Source: Chloroflexota bacterium (lineage in GTDB: Bacteria > Chloroflexota > Limnocylindria > QHBO01). From it: a stretch of DNA of 9,138 bases. Both the position numbers and the translations under genes were made by a program. The notes under the pieces are model-generated. The model ran no database searches. It saw nothing but the letters and a program-made list of their open reading frames with translations, and was not told the origin of the DNA. Shown here piece after piece: positions 1 through 6,220 of this stretch. The stretch lies in assembly GCA_013697395.1 (NCBI GenBank), contig JACCWY010000034.1, positions 1 to 9,138 on the forward strand, given 5' to 3'. The first letter of the stretch is position 1. Every line of letters starts with the position of its first letter.

Positions 1-395
1 GTCGAAATGATACCGAGAGACGAAACTACCAGCCCGCCGACCCCAACGGCCAGGACGACCTGCGTGCAGCCGGAAGTTCCATCCGTCGCGCAGTCCTCCA
101 CGCTGAGGCCAGCGAGGATCACGATCAGCTGGCCCAGGATGACGACGACCGCTCCGCCCAGGATGCCGAGCCTGCGCGGCCGCCGGCCCCGGAAGAAGAG
201 GAGGCCGCCGATCGCCCCCAGGACGGTCCCGGCGACTATCGCCACGTAGGCCACCAGCCTCTCGACCTCGCCGGACGGTCGCAGGATCGGGCCCAGCCCG
301 AGGACGATGGCTCCCAGGCCGATCATCGCGTAGAGGAAGGCGATCACGAGTACGCGGCCCGGAATCATGAGTCTCGCGTCCGGACCGATGGCCAC
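1..395 (-). CDS. Small polytopic membrane protein, 3' end cut by window edge
   Basis: This is an open frame on the minus strand starting at GTG 395 and running off the left edge, giving 131 residues with no stop. A strong GAGGGG (407-402) lies six bases before the GTG and partly overlaps the end of the upstream ligase gene, whose stop is at 401-399; this supports the GTG over the in-frame ATG at 368. Four hydrophobic stretches are visible: roughly residues 11-35, 44-65, 72-93 and 110-130. A basic RGRRPRR loop follows the second. Two cysteines lie in the short loop before the last helix. No known domain is recognised. It is the last visible gene of the leftward run and only three bases separate it from the previous stop, so it is probably co-translated. 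Its role is unknown; association with polymer assembly is inferred from position only. Confidence 0.7.
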   Translation of the reverse strand, partial: MAIGPDARLMIPGRVLVIAFLYAMIGLGAIVLGLGPILRPSGEVERLVAYVAIVAGTVLGAIGGLLFFRGRRPRRLGILGGAVVVILGQLIVILAGLSVEDCATDGTSGCTQVVLAVGVGGLVVSSLGIIS

Positions 396-398
396 GCG

Positions 399-1937
399 CT
401 ACCCCTCGGCCCGTGTCGTGAGGGTCCCTGAGCGGTGCGTGGGGGTCATGGCAGGCCCTGCGTCCAATAGCGCGCGCTGATCACGGCTGAGGACCCAGAT
501 CGCAGCGTTGGCAAGCGCCAGCAGGAACCAGAAGTAGCGCATGTAGGCAAGATGCAGGAACACGCCTGTCACGAGGTACGCCAGTAGCGACAGTGCGAAC
601 GCCGTCGCGAGATCGGAGCGTAGTCGGTCGCGGCTGACCCACCACCGGCGCAGCTGTATGAGCCGCACGAGCGTTATGCCGACGGCAGCCGCGATGGCGA
701 CCAGTCCGACGATTCCGAGCTCGGCGGCGATCGCGAGGTAGAGGTTGTGGGCAGGAGCCTGGGCACCGCTGGCGAAGGTGTTGAGACCGGTCTCGTTGGC
801 GTATCGAGTTGAGTACGTGGTCTCGAACAACCCCGGGCCCACACCCAGGACCGGGTGGTCGAGGAAGACGTTCCACGCGGCGAGGTTGACCGTGGCGCGG
901 AACCGCAGGCTGCCGTCGCTCGTGCCGCCCTCGGCTGAGAAGGCGTCCTCCACGGCGGCCAGAGACACGATTCGATCCACGAGCACCGGCCCGGCCGTCA
1001 CTGCGCCGGCTCCGATCAGGACCCCGATCAGGACCAGCTGCTTGCCGCGGGCGTAGCCGAGCAACAGCATCATCCCGGCAATGACCACCAGCCCGATCAA
1101 CGCGCCCCGCGAATAGGTCAGCGTCATTCCGGCAAGGATTGCCGCGCCTGCTGCCAGCGCTGCGCCTCCCATCCAACTCCGCCCGTGCCGCCGAAACTGG
1201 TACACGGCGAGCGGCAGGAGGACGAGCAGGATCTGGGCGTAGCGATTCTGCTCGCCGATCGGTCCACTGAGCCGCGGCTGTCTGATCTCGCCGATTGCGC
1301 TCTCCGACACGACAATCCCACGCGAGGTGATCTGGGCGAAGCCGCCGAAGTTTTGACCGTACGACTGAGTGACCTCTTGAATGACCGAAAGCCCGGCCAT
1401 CACAGCGCCCGCGAACAAGATGGCCCAGATGACCCGGTCCAGGGTCTCCCCCGACCGGATGGCGCTTGTGACGAGCAGGTACAGGATCACACCCTCGCCC
1501 GCGAATGTGGCGAGCCAGTCGACTGCCGGTTCGAGCGTGACCGCCAGGAGAGATGAGAGAATCGCGGCTGCAGTGAACGCCAACATCGGCAGGAGCGCGG
1601 GCGTTCGTGTCAAGAGTGCCTTCTCCCGGCGCCAGAAGCTGACGATCGGGATGGCCAGCAGCAGGACGAATCCGGCGGCAATCGCGAACGGGACTGCGTG
1701 AAACGCGACGGAGATGTCCGGAGCGTTGACGTAGAGGGCGAAGGCGAAAACGATCGTCGCGACCTCCGGCCGGATCATCATGGCGGCTCCACCGATCGCG
1801 ACCAGCACCGCGGCCAACGGCACGGGCGATTGCAGAAGGCCGACGCTTGCGCCGATGGCGCTCGCGCTCATCACGGCGATGAGGAAGATCAGGAGGCCCC
1901 CCACGATCGGGTGCCGTGCCCCTGCAACGCGGATCAC
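399..1937 (-). CDS. O-antigen ligase / Wzy polymerase family membrane protein
   Basis: A 512-residue integral membrane protein with about 12-14 hydrophobic segments, resembling the Wzy/WaaL (O-antigen ligase, Wzy_C) family, which joins lipid-linked glycan units or transfers them to an acceptor on the outer face of the membrane. Seen in sequence: the TYSRGALIG stretch near residues 274-282 at the start of a helix, then a large external loop around residues 320-400 containing HPVLGVGPG (361-369) and the family-typical AHNLYL (396-401), followed by further helices. The start chosen is GTG 1937, which overlaps the glycosyltransferase stop as GTGA and has AGGA about nine bases upstream. The frame stays open 73 codons further, but that part lies inside the glycosyltransferase and is not hydrophobic. 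Polymerase and ligase cannot be separated from sequence alone. Confidence 0.85.
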   Translation of the reverse strand: MIRVAGARHPIVGGLLIFLIAVMSASAIGASVGLLQSPVPLAAVLVAIGGAAMMIRPEVATIVFAFALYVNAPDISVAFHAVPFAIAAGFVLLLAIPIVSFWRREKALLTRTPALLPMLAFTAAAILSSLLAVTLEPAVDWLATFAGEGVILYLLVTSAIRSGETLDRVIWAILFAGAVMAGLSVIQEVTQSYGQNFGGFAQITSRGIVVSESAIGEIRQPRLSGPIGEQNRYAQILLVLLPLAVYQFRRHGRSWMGGAALAAGAAILAGMTLTYSRGALIGLVVIAGMMLLLGYARGKQLVLIGVLIGAGAVTAGPVLVDRIVSLAAVEDAFSAEGGTSDGSLRFRATVNLAAWNVFLDHPVLGVGPGLFETTYSTRYANETGLNTFASGAQAPAHNLYLAIAAELGIVGLVAIAAAVGITLVRLIQLRRWWVSRDRLRSDLATAFALSLLAYLVTGVFLHLAYMRYFWFLLALANAAIWVLSRDQRALLDAGPAMTPTHRSGTLTTRAEG

Positions 1938-3070
1938 GGCGTTCGATCCTGTTTCCACACCGTGATGCGGTGCCCGCGCAGGATGTTCCAGACGGCAACA
2001 AGCTGCGCCGCGTAGACCATGCAGAAGTACGCCGGCAGGGCGACGAGTCGGTGGCGCCCGAATTTCGACTCGCCAGCGACCAGCCCGAAGGCTGCTGTGG
2101 CATAGAAACCAAATTGGGCGATGGCACTGGCGCGGTAGATCCAGCCCCGGCGCCACAGGAGCCCGCTGCTCAAGCCGATGACCAGGACCGGGAACGCCAT
2201 CAGCCGTCGGAGGGGCTTATGTGAAAGGAGCTCGACCGAATAGAACCCGTGACGCAGGGGATTGAGCAACCCACGCACGTGGAACTCCGATCGGAGCATC
2301 CTGGTTCCGATCCGCACCTTCCGTCGGAACTCGGCTCCGGAGGAGGGCGCCACCGGCTCGTATGCGACAGCATCGGGCGCGAACACCAGGCGATATCCCT
2401 GTTCGATGACGCCGACCGACGTGACGAAGTCGTCGCTCACCCCCTCGGGGACTGGCCGGAACAGCGAACGGCGTATGGAATAGATCGCTCCGGTGGCCTG
2501 GACAACACTCCCAGCTGCACTCTCCCAGCGCTTGAGCATGCGGTCGTAGCCCCAATAGCTGCGCTCGCCGCCCTCTCCCGGCTCCGGCACGTCGGCGTAT
2601 TGCTGGTCTCCCGCGACACCGCCAACATCCGGATCGGCGAACGGTCGCACCAGGGCACGGATCGAGCGGGGCGCGTACATGCTGTTGGCATCGGAGAAGA
2701 CCAGGATCTCCCCCCGCGCGCGGGCCACGGCCGAGTTGAGCGCGTGCGCCTTCCCACGGCGGGGCAAAGAGAGGAGGTTGATGCGAGAGTCGCGATACGA
2801 CGCGACGATCTCGTCTGTGCCGTCATCCGAGCCGTCGGACGCGACGATCACGTCGAGGCTGTCCATCGGATAGTCCAGCGACACGAGATTATCGAGGCGC
2901 TGCCGGATGATGGACGCCTCGTTGTGAGCCGCGATCACGACGGTCACCGACGGCTGGATCTCGGCTGACACGTGCGGGCGCGGGAACAGCCTGGCGCGCG
3001 CCCACAGCAGCACCGGAAAGCCGGCATAGGCGTACCCCATCACGACGATGGAACTCCAGAAGCCGCGCAA
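1934..3070 (-). CDS. Membrane-anchored family 2 glycosyltransferase
   Basis: A 378-residue GT2 enzyme of the processive-like, BcsA-related type, expected to add sugars from a nucleotide-sugar donor on the cytoplasmic face. An N-terminal helix (about residues 4-24) precedes the GT-A core: VTVVIAAHNE (42-51), DGSDDGT (79-85), KAHALN (107-112), SDAN (126-129, the metal-site DxD region in the DAN form), TGAIYS (193-198), and the acidic SDDF (212-215), likely holding the general base. RRKVR (249-253) sits where related enzymes have QxxRW. Three C-terminal hydrophobic segments follow at about 290-306, 314-333 and 344-363. The start used is TTG 3070; it keeps the FW-containing anchor helix usual in this group but has a poor Shine-Dalgarno. 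A better ribosome site lies further upstream (see 3104-3120). The stop overlaps the ligase start. Donor and linkage cannot be told. Confidence 0.88.
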   Translation of the reverse strand: MRGFWSSIVVMGYAYAGFPVLLWARARLFPRPHVSAEIQPSVTVVIAAHNEASIIRQRLDNLVSLDYPMDSLDVIVASDGSDDGTDEIVASYRDSRINLLSLPRRGKAHALNSAVARARGEILVFSDANSMYAPRSIRALVRPFADPDVGGVAGDQQYADVPEPGEGGERSYWGYDRMLKRWESAAGSVVQATGAIYSIRRSLFRPVPEGVSDDFVTSVGVIEQGYRLVFAPDAVAYEPVAPSSGAEFRRKVRIGTRMLRSEFHVRGLLNPLRHGFYSVELLSHKPLRRLMAFPVLVIGLSSGLLWRRGWIYRASAIAQFGFYATAAFGLVAGESKFGRHRLVALPAYFCMVYAAQLVAVWNILRGHRITVWKQDRTP

Positions 3071-3184
3071 CCCGATGGCGGTCCAAGCTGATCTGGATGT
3101 GTCGATCGCTCCGTCTCCTTGCGCGCGGTGCCAGGGTGGGAGGGTAGCGGGCTCAAGGGCCTCTTGTCGCGACCGCCGCGCGGG
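3071..3184. other. Intergenic gap between epimerase and glycosyltransferase
   Basis: This is the only sizeable gap (114 bases) inside the leftward gene set. It contains the AAGGAG site and a pair of 7-base GC-rich inverted arms (CGCGCGG at 3122-3128 and CCGCGCG at 3176-3182) about 47 bases apart. No convincing -35/-10 pair or terminator with a T-tract is seen, so whether a separate transcript begins here is open. Confidence 0.35.
3104..3120 (-). promoter_or_regulatory. Perfect Shine-Dalgarno before an in-frame ATC codon
   Basis: AAGGAG (3120-3115) is the best ribosome-binding sequence near the glycosyltransferase. Eight bases later lies ATC (3106-3104), which is in frame with TTG 3070 and would add 12 residues. 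No ATG, GTG or TTG occurs at a suitable distance from this site in any frame. Either ATC is a rare start codon, the site serves TTG 3070 at an unusually long spacing, or there is a base error. Confidence 0.4.
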
Positions 3185-4174
3185 TCAGGCGAACAGGTCC
3201 GGGTCGCGCTCCTTCCAGTGCTCGAGGGCGACCTCGAACGGATACCGGAACTCGAACCCCGCGTCGATCAGATACTGGGGCTTGAGATTCGTCGGGAAGG
3301 CCACCTTGCGGACGCGGACGGGATGCACCGGCGTGCGACGGCCGAGGCGGCCGCTCACGTAGCTCATCACCTGGGCCAACATGAGCAACGGCCGCTGCGG
3401 AAGGCGGACGATCCGTGCCTTCTTGCCGGTGACCGTCATGATCGCGGCCACCATGCTCCGCAGCGGCAGGCAGTTCTCTTCAGCGTAGTGGAAGACGATG
3501 TGGCGCTCTGGTCGCTGGAGAACGAACCGGATGCTGTCCATGAGGCCATAGACGTACCCGTATGCCTTGATGATCGACGGATCACCCGGGAACACGAAGT
3601 AGCCTCGCTTCACCGCCCCCACCATGCGCGGGACATTCTCGCGATCCCCCGGCCCGAATATCACCGCCGGCCTGCAGACGATCAAGCGCCGATTGGGATC
3701 GGCGGCAAGCCACGTTTCATGGATCTTCTCCGCCACGAGCTTGCTGATTCCGTATGGCGTCTCGGGATATTGTGAAGCGGCCTCCGGCGTTGGATCCTCC
3801 ATGCGCCCGAACGTCGACATCGAGCTCGTGAAGAAGAGATTGCGAATGCCCGTCTCGGCGGCGTACGCCGTTACCGTTTCGGCGCCTCCAACGTTCGTGT
3901 CAAAGTACTCGCGCCGCTCCGACCCTGGCTCCCGGGCCAGCGCCGCCAGATGGAAGATCCAGCTGCGGTCACCATCGACGCGCTCGACGCGTTCGGCGAT
4001 CGGCTGCCGGACGTCGACGCGACGGAACGTCACGCGGTGGGAACCGAAGTCGCGCTCGACGAGGTCGAAGTTGATGATCTCCTCGAACCCGCCGGAGCCC
4101 AGCAGCTCGCTGATCAGAAAGCCGCCGATATAGCCGGAACCCCCGGTCACGATCGCGATACGCCGGTCACCCAT
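3185..4174 (-). CDS. NAD-dependent epimerase/dehydratase (extended SDR)
   Basis: A 329-residue extended short-chain dehydrogenase/reductase, the family of nucleotide-sugar 4-epimerases and dehydratases. Seen: the Rossmann glycine motif TGGSGYIG (10-17), an acidic residue after the second strand (D37) suited to NAD(H), HLAA (75-78), the TSSMST strand (116-121), and the catalytic YGISK (Y141, K145). RPAVIFGPGD (168-177) matches the conserved segment after the active site. Length is normal for the family. ATG 4174 overlaps the 3' end of the upstream PRC-barrel gene by 8 bases; no clear Shine-Dalgarno is present, so translation is probably coupled. The substrate is not evident: the C-terminal third, which sets specificity, does not match UDP-galactose epimerase or the UDP-xylose synthase encoded nearby. 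A nucleotide-sugar role is inferred from context. Confidence 0.85.
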   Translation of the reverse strand: MGDRRIAIVTGGSGYIGGFLISELLGSGGFEEIINFDLVERDFGSHRVTFRRVDVRQPIAERVERVDGDRSWIFHLAALAREPGSERREYFDTNVGGAETVTAYAAETGIRNLFFTSSMSTFGRMEDPTPEAASQYPETPYGISKLVAEKIHETWLAADPNRRLIVCRPAVIFGPGDRENVPRMVGAVKRGYFVFPGDPSIIKAYGYVYGLMDSIRFVLQRPERHIVFHYAEENCLPLRSMVAAIMTVTGKKARIVRLPQRPLLMLAQVMSYVSGRLGRRTPVHPVRVRKVAFPTNLKPQYLIDAGFEFRYPFEVALEHWKERDPDLFA

Positions 4175-4493
4175 CCCGTCGGAGGATCTCGTTCGCCTCG
4201 TTGCTGGCGGTCCACGCGATGCGCGGGGCCTTCTCGATCTGCGACCGAGTCAGATCGACGTGAACGGTGCGTGAGCCTGGCTCGATCCGATCGATGACGC
4301 TCAATGGAAGCATCACCAACCGCTCTGCGCCGCCGCCGACGCCCCCGATCGTGAGATGGTGCTCGCTCGCTTCGGTGGTAGTGCGCTGGAGCGTCCCTAC
4401 GCGGCCGTCGAGCGCCTCGACCGCGAAGCCGCCGAGCTCATCAGCGAGCGTGTCCCGCCCGTACCGATCCCTGCGTCGTCTGTGGCCGTCCAT
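4167..4493 (-). CDS. Small PRC-barrel-like protein
   Basis: A 108-residue protein without signal peptide or membrane segment. After a basic, charged N-terminus, residues about 20-92 read like a PRC-barrel: GGFAVEALDGRVGTL (21-35), a middle strand region with LTIGG (47-51), MLPLSVIDRI (61-70), VHVDLTRSQIEKAPRI (77-92). The final strand followed by a D-x-x-x-x-x-I-x-x-A-P ending is typical of small PRC proteins, which have been linked to RNA processing, photosystem assembly and stress functions, none specific to sugars. ATG 4493 is preferred; GGGGA lies five bases upstream. The frame continues upstream to a TTG at 4616, but that extension has no domain features and covers inverted repeats. It is the first gene of the leftward set and overlaps the epimerase by 8 bases. 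Function here is unknown. Confidence 0.65.
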   Translation of the reverse strand: MDGHRRRRDRYGRDTLADELGGFAVEALDGRVGTLQRTTTEASEHHLTIGGVGGGAERLVMLPLSVIDRIEPGSRTVHVDLTRSQIEKAPRIAWTASNEANEILRRDG

Positions 4494-4498
4494 CGTGG

Positions 4499-4527
4499 TC
4501 CCCACGCTTGTGCGTACCCAGCGTGGG
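4499..4527 (-). promoter_or_regulatory. Hairpin overlapping the ribosome site of the PRC-barrel gene
   Basis: CCCACGCT (4501-4508) and AGCGTGGG (4520-4527) are perfect 8-base inverted arms around an 11-base loop. In the minus-strand message the second arm ends in the GGGG of the likely Shine-Dalgarno (4503-4499), six bases or so before ATG 4493. A folded stem would hide that site; alternatively the repeat is a DNA operator. The symmetry is directly visible; the function is inferred. Confidence 0.45.
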
Positions 4528-4582
4528 CAGCGTCCTGACAATGGTACTCCGACCGCTCGGCGAATGAGGTCGTGGCACGGGA

Positions 4583-4600
4583 CGTTGCCCGATTGCAACG
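4583..4600. repeat. 6-base inverted repeat in the divergent region
   Basis: CGTTGC (4583-4588), a 6-base spacer, and GCAACG (4595-4600) form a perfect dyad, large enough for a dimeric repressor or activator site. It sits about 90 bases upstream of the PRC-barrel start and 150 upstream of the dehydrogenase start. Six-base dyads arise by chance, so this is a weak candidate operator. Confidence 0.25.
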
Positions 4601-4737
4601 CGTTAAGGACCGTCAAGGCTAGCGAAACGTCGTCAGAGGTACTAGTCTCCGTAGGTACTTATCGATCAGTCCTCCCTCGGTCGCCCACCGAATCCCCGGG
4701 ACCGCCGCCGTGCGCTGGACGTGGCTATTGTTGCCAT

Positions 4738-4751
4738 AGGGGGCTACGACG
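4738..4751 (+). promoter_or_regulatory. Ribosome-binding site for the sugar dehydrogenase TTG start
   Basis: AGGGGG (4738-4743) stands eight bases before TTG 4752. It decides the non-ATG start: the next residues RVSVIGLGYVG are the expected N-terminal strand and NAD motif of the family. Confidence 0.6.
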
Positions 4752-6218
4752 TTGCGCGTTTCTGTTATTGGGCTCGGGTATGTCGGGCTCGTCACGTCGG
4801 CGGGTTTGGCAGAGTGGGGTCACGACGTCGTCGGCGTCGAGGCCTCAGAAGCCCGCCTTAGCTTGCTGCGGGAGGGTCGCCTTCCATTCTATGAGCCGGG
4901 GCTTGACGAGCTCGTCGGCCGCCACGGCGGCACCGGGCGGCTTCGATTCGCTTCGCCGGCGGAGGCGGAGGAGGAGATCAACGCTTCCGAGATCGTGTTC
5001 ATCGCCGTCGGTACGCATGACGGCAATGGGGGCTGGCAGACCGATACGGCGTGTGCTGCGCTTGAGTCGATCGTGCCGCACATGGCCGACGACGCGACTC
5101 TGGTGATTCGGTCGACCCTGCCGCCGGAGTTCGTCGATACGCTTGCCGGGATCGTTCGTGAACATCGTCGTGACCATGGCAAGGGCGCGATCCCGGTGCT
5201 GCTCAACCCGGAATTCACGCGTGAGGCTCGGGCCATCCAGGACTTCATGCATCCCGATCGGATCGTGCTCGGCGTCATCGATGACCCTGAGCAGATCGGA
5301 GTCGAGCGGACGCAGCGCCTGTACGAACAGGCCGAGGCGCCGATCGTCGTCCTTCGCGGGCTTGACGCCGCGTTTTCGAAGCTGGGCGCCAACCTCTTTC
5401 TGGCGACGAAGATCAGCTTCGCCAACGAGCTCGCCGCGCTCTGTGACGCCTATGGAGCGCAGGTCGACCAGGTGGTCAGCGCCATGGCTTATGACACGCG
5501 CATCGGCGGAGCGTTCCTGAGGCCAGGCGTTGGCTTCGGTGGTTCGTGCCTCCCGCACCAGGTGAGCATGACCGTGAAGGCGGCCATGGAGATCGGCATT
5601 CCCACGCCCCTGCTCGCGGCGGTCGATCACATCAACCATCGCCAGCGCGATCAGTTCGTGGAGCGGATCACCGAATCCGTGACCGACATCGAAGGCGCCA
5701 AGGTGGCCCTGCTCGGCCTCACCTTCAAGCCGCACACGGACGACCTTCGCGACGCCCCGTCCCTGACCATTGCGGACGCATTGCTGAAGCGGGGTGCGCG
5801 AGTGGTGGCCTATGACCCGATGGCCGACGCCGCCGAGCGTGCCGCCGAACTGGTGCCGGGCCTGGAAATCGCGGCTTCGGTGAGTGATGCCATCGCCGAC
5901 GCCGACGCGATCGGGCTCATCACCGAGTGGCCGGAATTCAGCGAGATCGACTGGACGAGCGCACGCGGTTCCGTGCGGGGCGCGGCCATCGTCGACGGCC
6001 GTAACGCACTCTCCCCGGACCGCGTTGCTGAGGCCGGCTTCAGCTATCGCGGCTTCGGTCGAGGGTATGCACCAGCGTCCGAGGCCGGCGTCCTGCAACC
6101 GGAGAATGGCCGGACGCCGATCGCGATTCAGCCCGATGTTGGTGCGGTGTCGCTGCCCGCCACGGCAATTCCCGCCCAATCCATGAGATTGGCGGAGCGC
6201 GTCGGCCGATCGGACTGA
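4752..6218 (+). CDS. ugd: UDP-glucose 6-dehydrogenase family protein
   Basis: A 488-residue member of the UDP-glucose/GDP-mannose dehydrogenase family, which oxidises UDP-glucose twice with NAD to UDP-glucuronate. Seen: VIGLGYVG (5-12) with E30 ending the second strand, ST (121-122), NPEFTREA (152-159, with E154 and E158), KLGANLFLATKISFANE (210-226, with K210 and N214), GFGGSC (261-266) holding the catalytic Cys266, and LTFKPHTDDLRDAP (323-336) in the C-terminal UDP-binding domain. Usual bacterial enzymes have CxPKD; here it reads CLPHQ, so the conserved Asp is Gln270. After about residue 438 a proline-rich tail of about 50 residues exceeds the usual length. The next gene encodes UDP-glucuronate decarboxylase two bases downstream, which supports UDP-glucose as substrate. 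A related UDP-sugar cannot be excluded. Confidence 0.88.
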   Translation: MRVSVIGLGYVGLVTSAGLAEWGHDVVGVEASEARLSLLREGRLPFYEPGLDELVGRHGGTGRLRFASPAEAEEEINASEIVFIAVGTHDGNGGWQTDTACAALESIVPHMADDATLVIRSTLPPEFVDTLAGIVREHRRDHGKGAIPVLLNPEFTREARAIQDFMHPDRIVLGVIDDPEQIGVERTQRLYEQAEAPIVVLRGLDAAFSKLGANLFLATKISFANELAALCDAYGAQVDQVVSAMAYDTRIGGAFLRPGVGFGGSCLPHQVSMTVKAAMEIGIPTPLLAAVDHINHRQRDQFVERITESVTDIEGAKVALLGLTFKPHTDDLRDAPSLTIADALLKRGARVVAYDPMADAAERAAELVPGLEIAASVSDAIADADAIGLITEWPEFSEIDWTSARGSVRGAAIVDGRNALSPDRVAEAGFSYRGFGRGYAPASEAGVLQPENGRTPIAIQPDVGAVSLPATAIPAQSMRLAERVGRSD

Positions 6219-6220
6219 CT

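Larger units (their letters stand above)
4528..4751. promoter_or_regulatory. Divergent control region between the two gene sets
   Basis: About 260 bases separate the two divergent starts (4493 and 4752), and both promoters should lie here. It is less GC-rich around 4600-4665 than the genes beside it. A TTGACG on the minus strand (4616-4611) resembles a -35 box, but no good -10 follows at standard spacing. On the plus strand, TACTAG near 4638 and TACTTA near 4656 are possible -10 elements, each without a good -35. No promoter can be assigned firmly. A further inverted repeat is at 4583-4600. Confidence 0.5.

Noticed and set aside
7..249. 80-codon plus-strand frame at the left edge
   Set aside because: It is Pro/Thr/Arg-rich without any domain; the opposite strand gives a coherent four-helix membrane protein with a ribosome site.
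481..2127. 548-codon minus-strand frame overlapping the Wzy-like gene
   Set aside because: It is an out-of-frame reading of the membrane protein; the product is Arg/Pro-rich with no hydrophobic helices, while the other frame gives a coherent polytopic protein.
1938..2156. Extended N-terminus of the Wzy-like gene (73 extra codons)
   Set aside because: It lies inside the glycosyltransferase coding sequence, reads as Arg/Cys/His-rich non-membrane sequence, and the GTGA junction gives a natural start.
2249..2968. 239-codon plus-strand frame opposite the glycosyltransferase
   Set aside because: It is antisense to a gene with clear GT2 motifs and has no recognisable domain.
3122..3182. GC-rich inverted arms as a terminator between epimerase and glycosyltransferase
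   Set aside because: The 7-base arms are simple GC alternation about 47 bases apart with no T-tract, so chance pairing in GC-rich DNA is the better explanation.
3119..3775. 218-codon plus-strand frame opposite the epimerase
   Set aside because: It is antisense to a clear SDR enzyme, and its composition is typical of GC-rich shadow frames.
4494..4616. Upstream extension of the PRC-barrel gene to TTG 4616
   Set aside because: The 41 extra residues show no domain, the region holds two inverted repeats and probable control sequence, and a better start exists at ATG 4493.
4845..6179. Long minus-strand open frame (444 codons) opposite the sugar dehydrogenase
   Set aside because: It lies wholly antisense to a well-recognised enzyme, its translation is rich in Arg, Gly and His with no domain, and such frames are expected opposite GC-rich genes.
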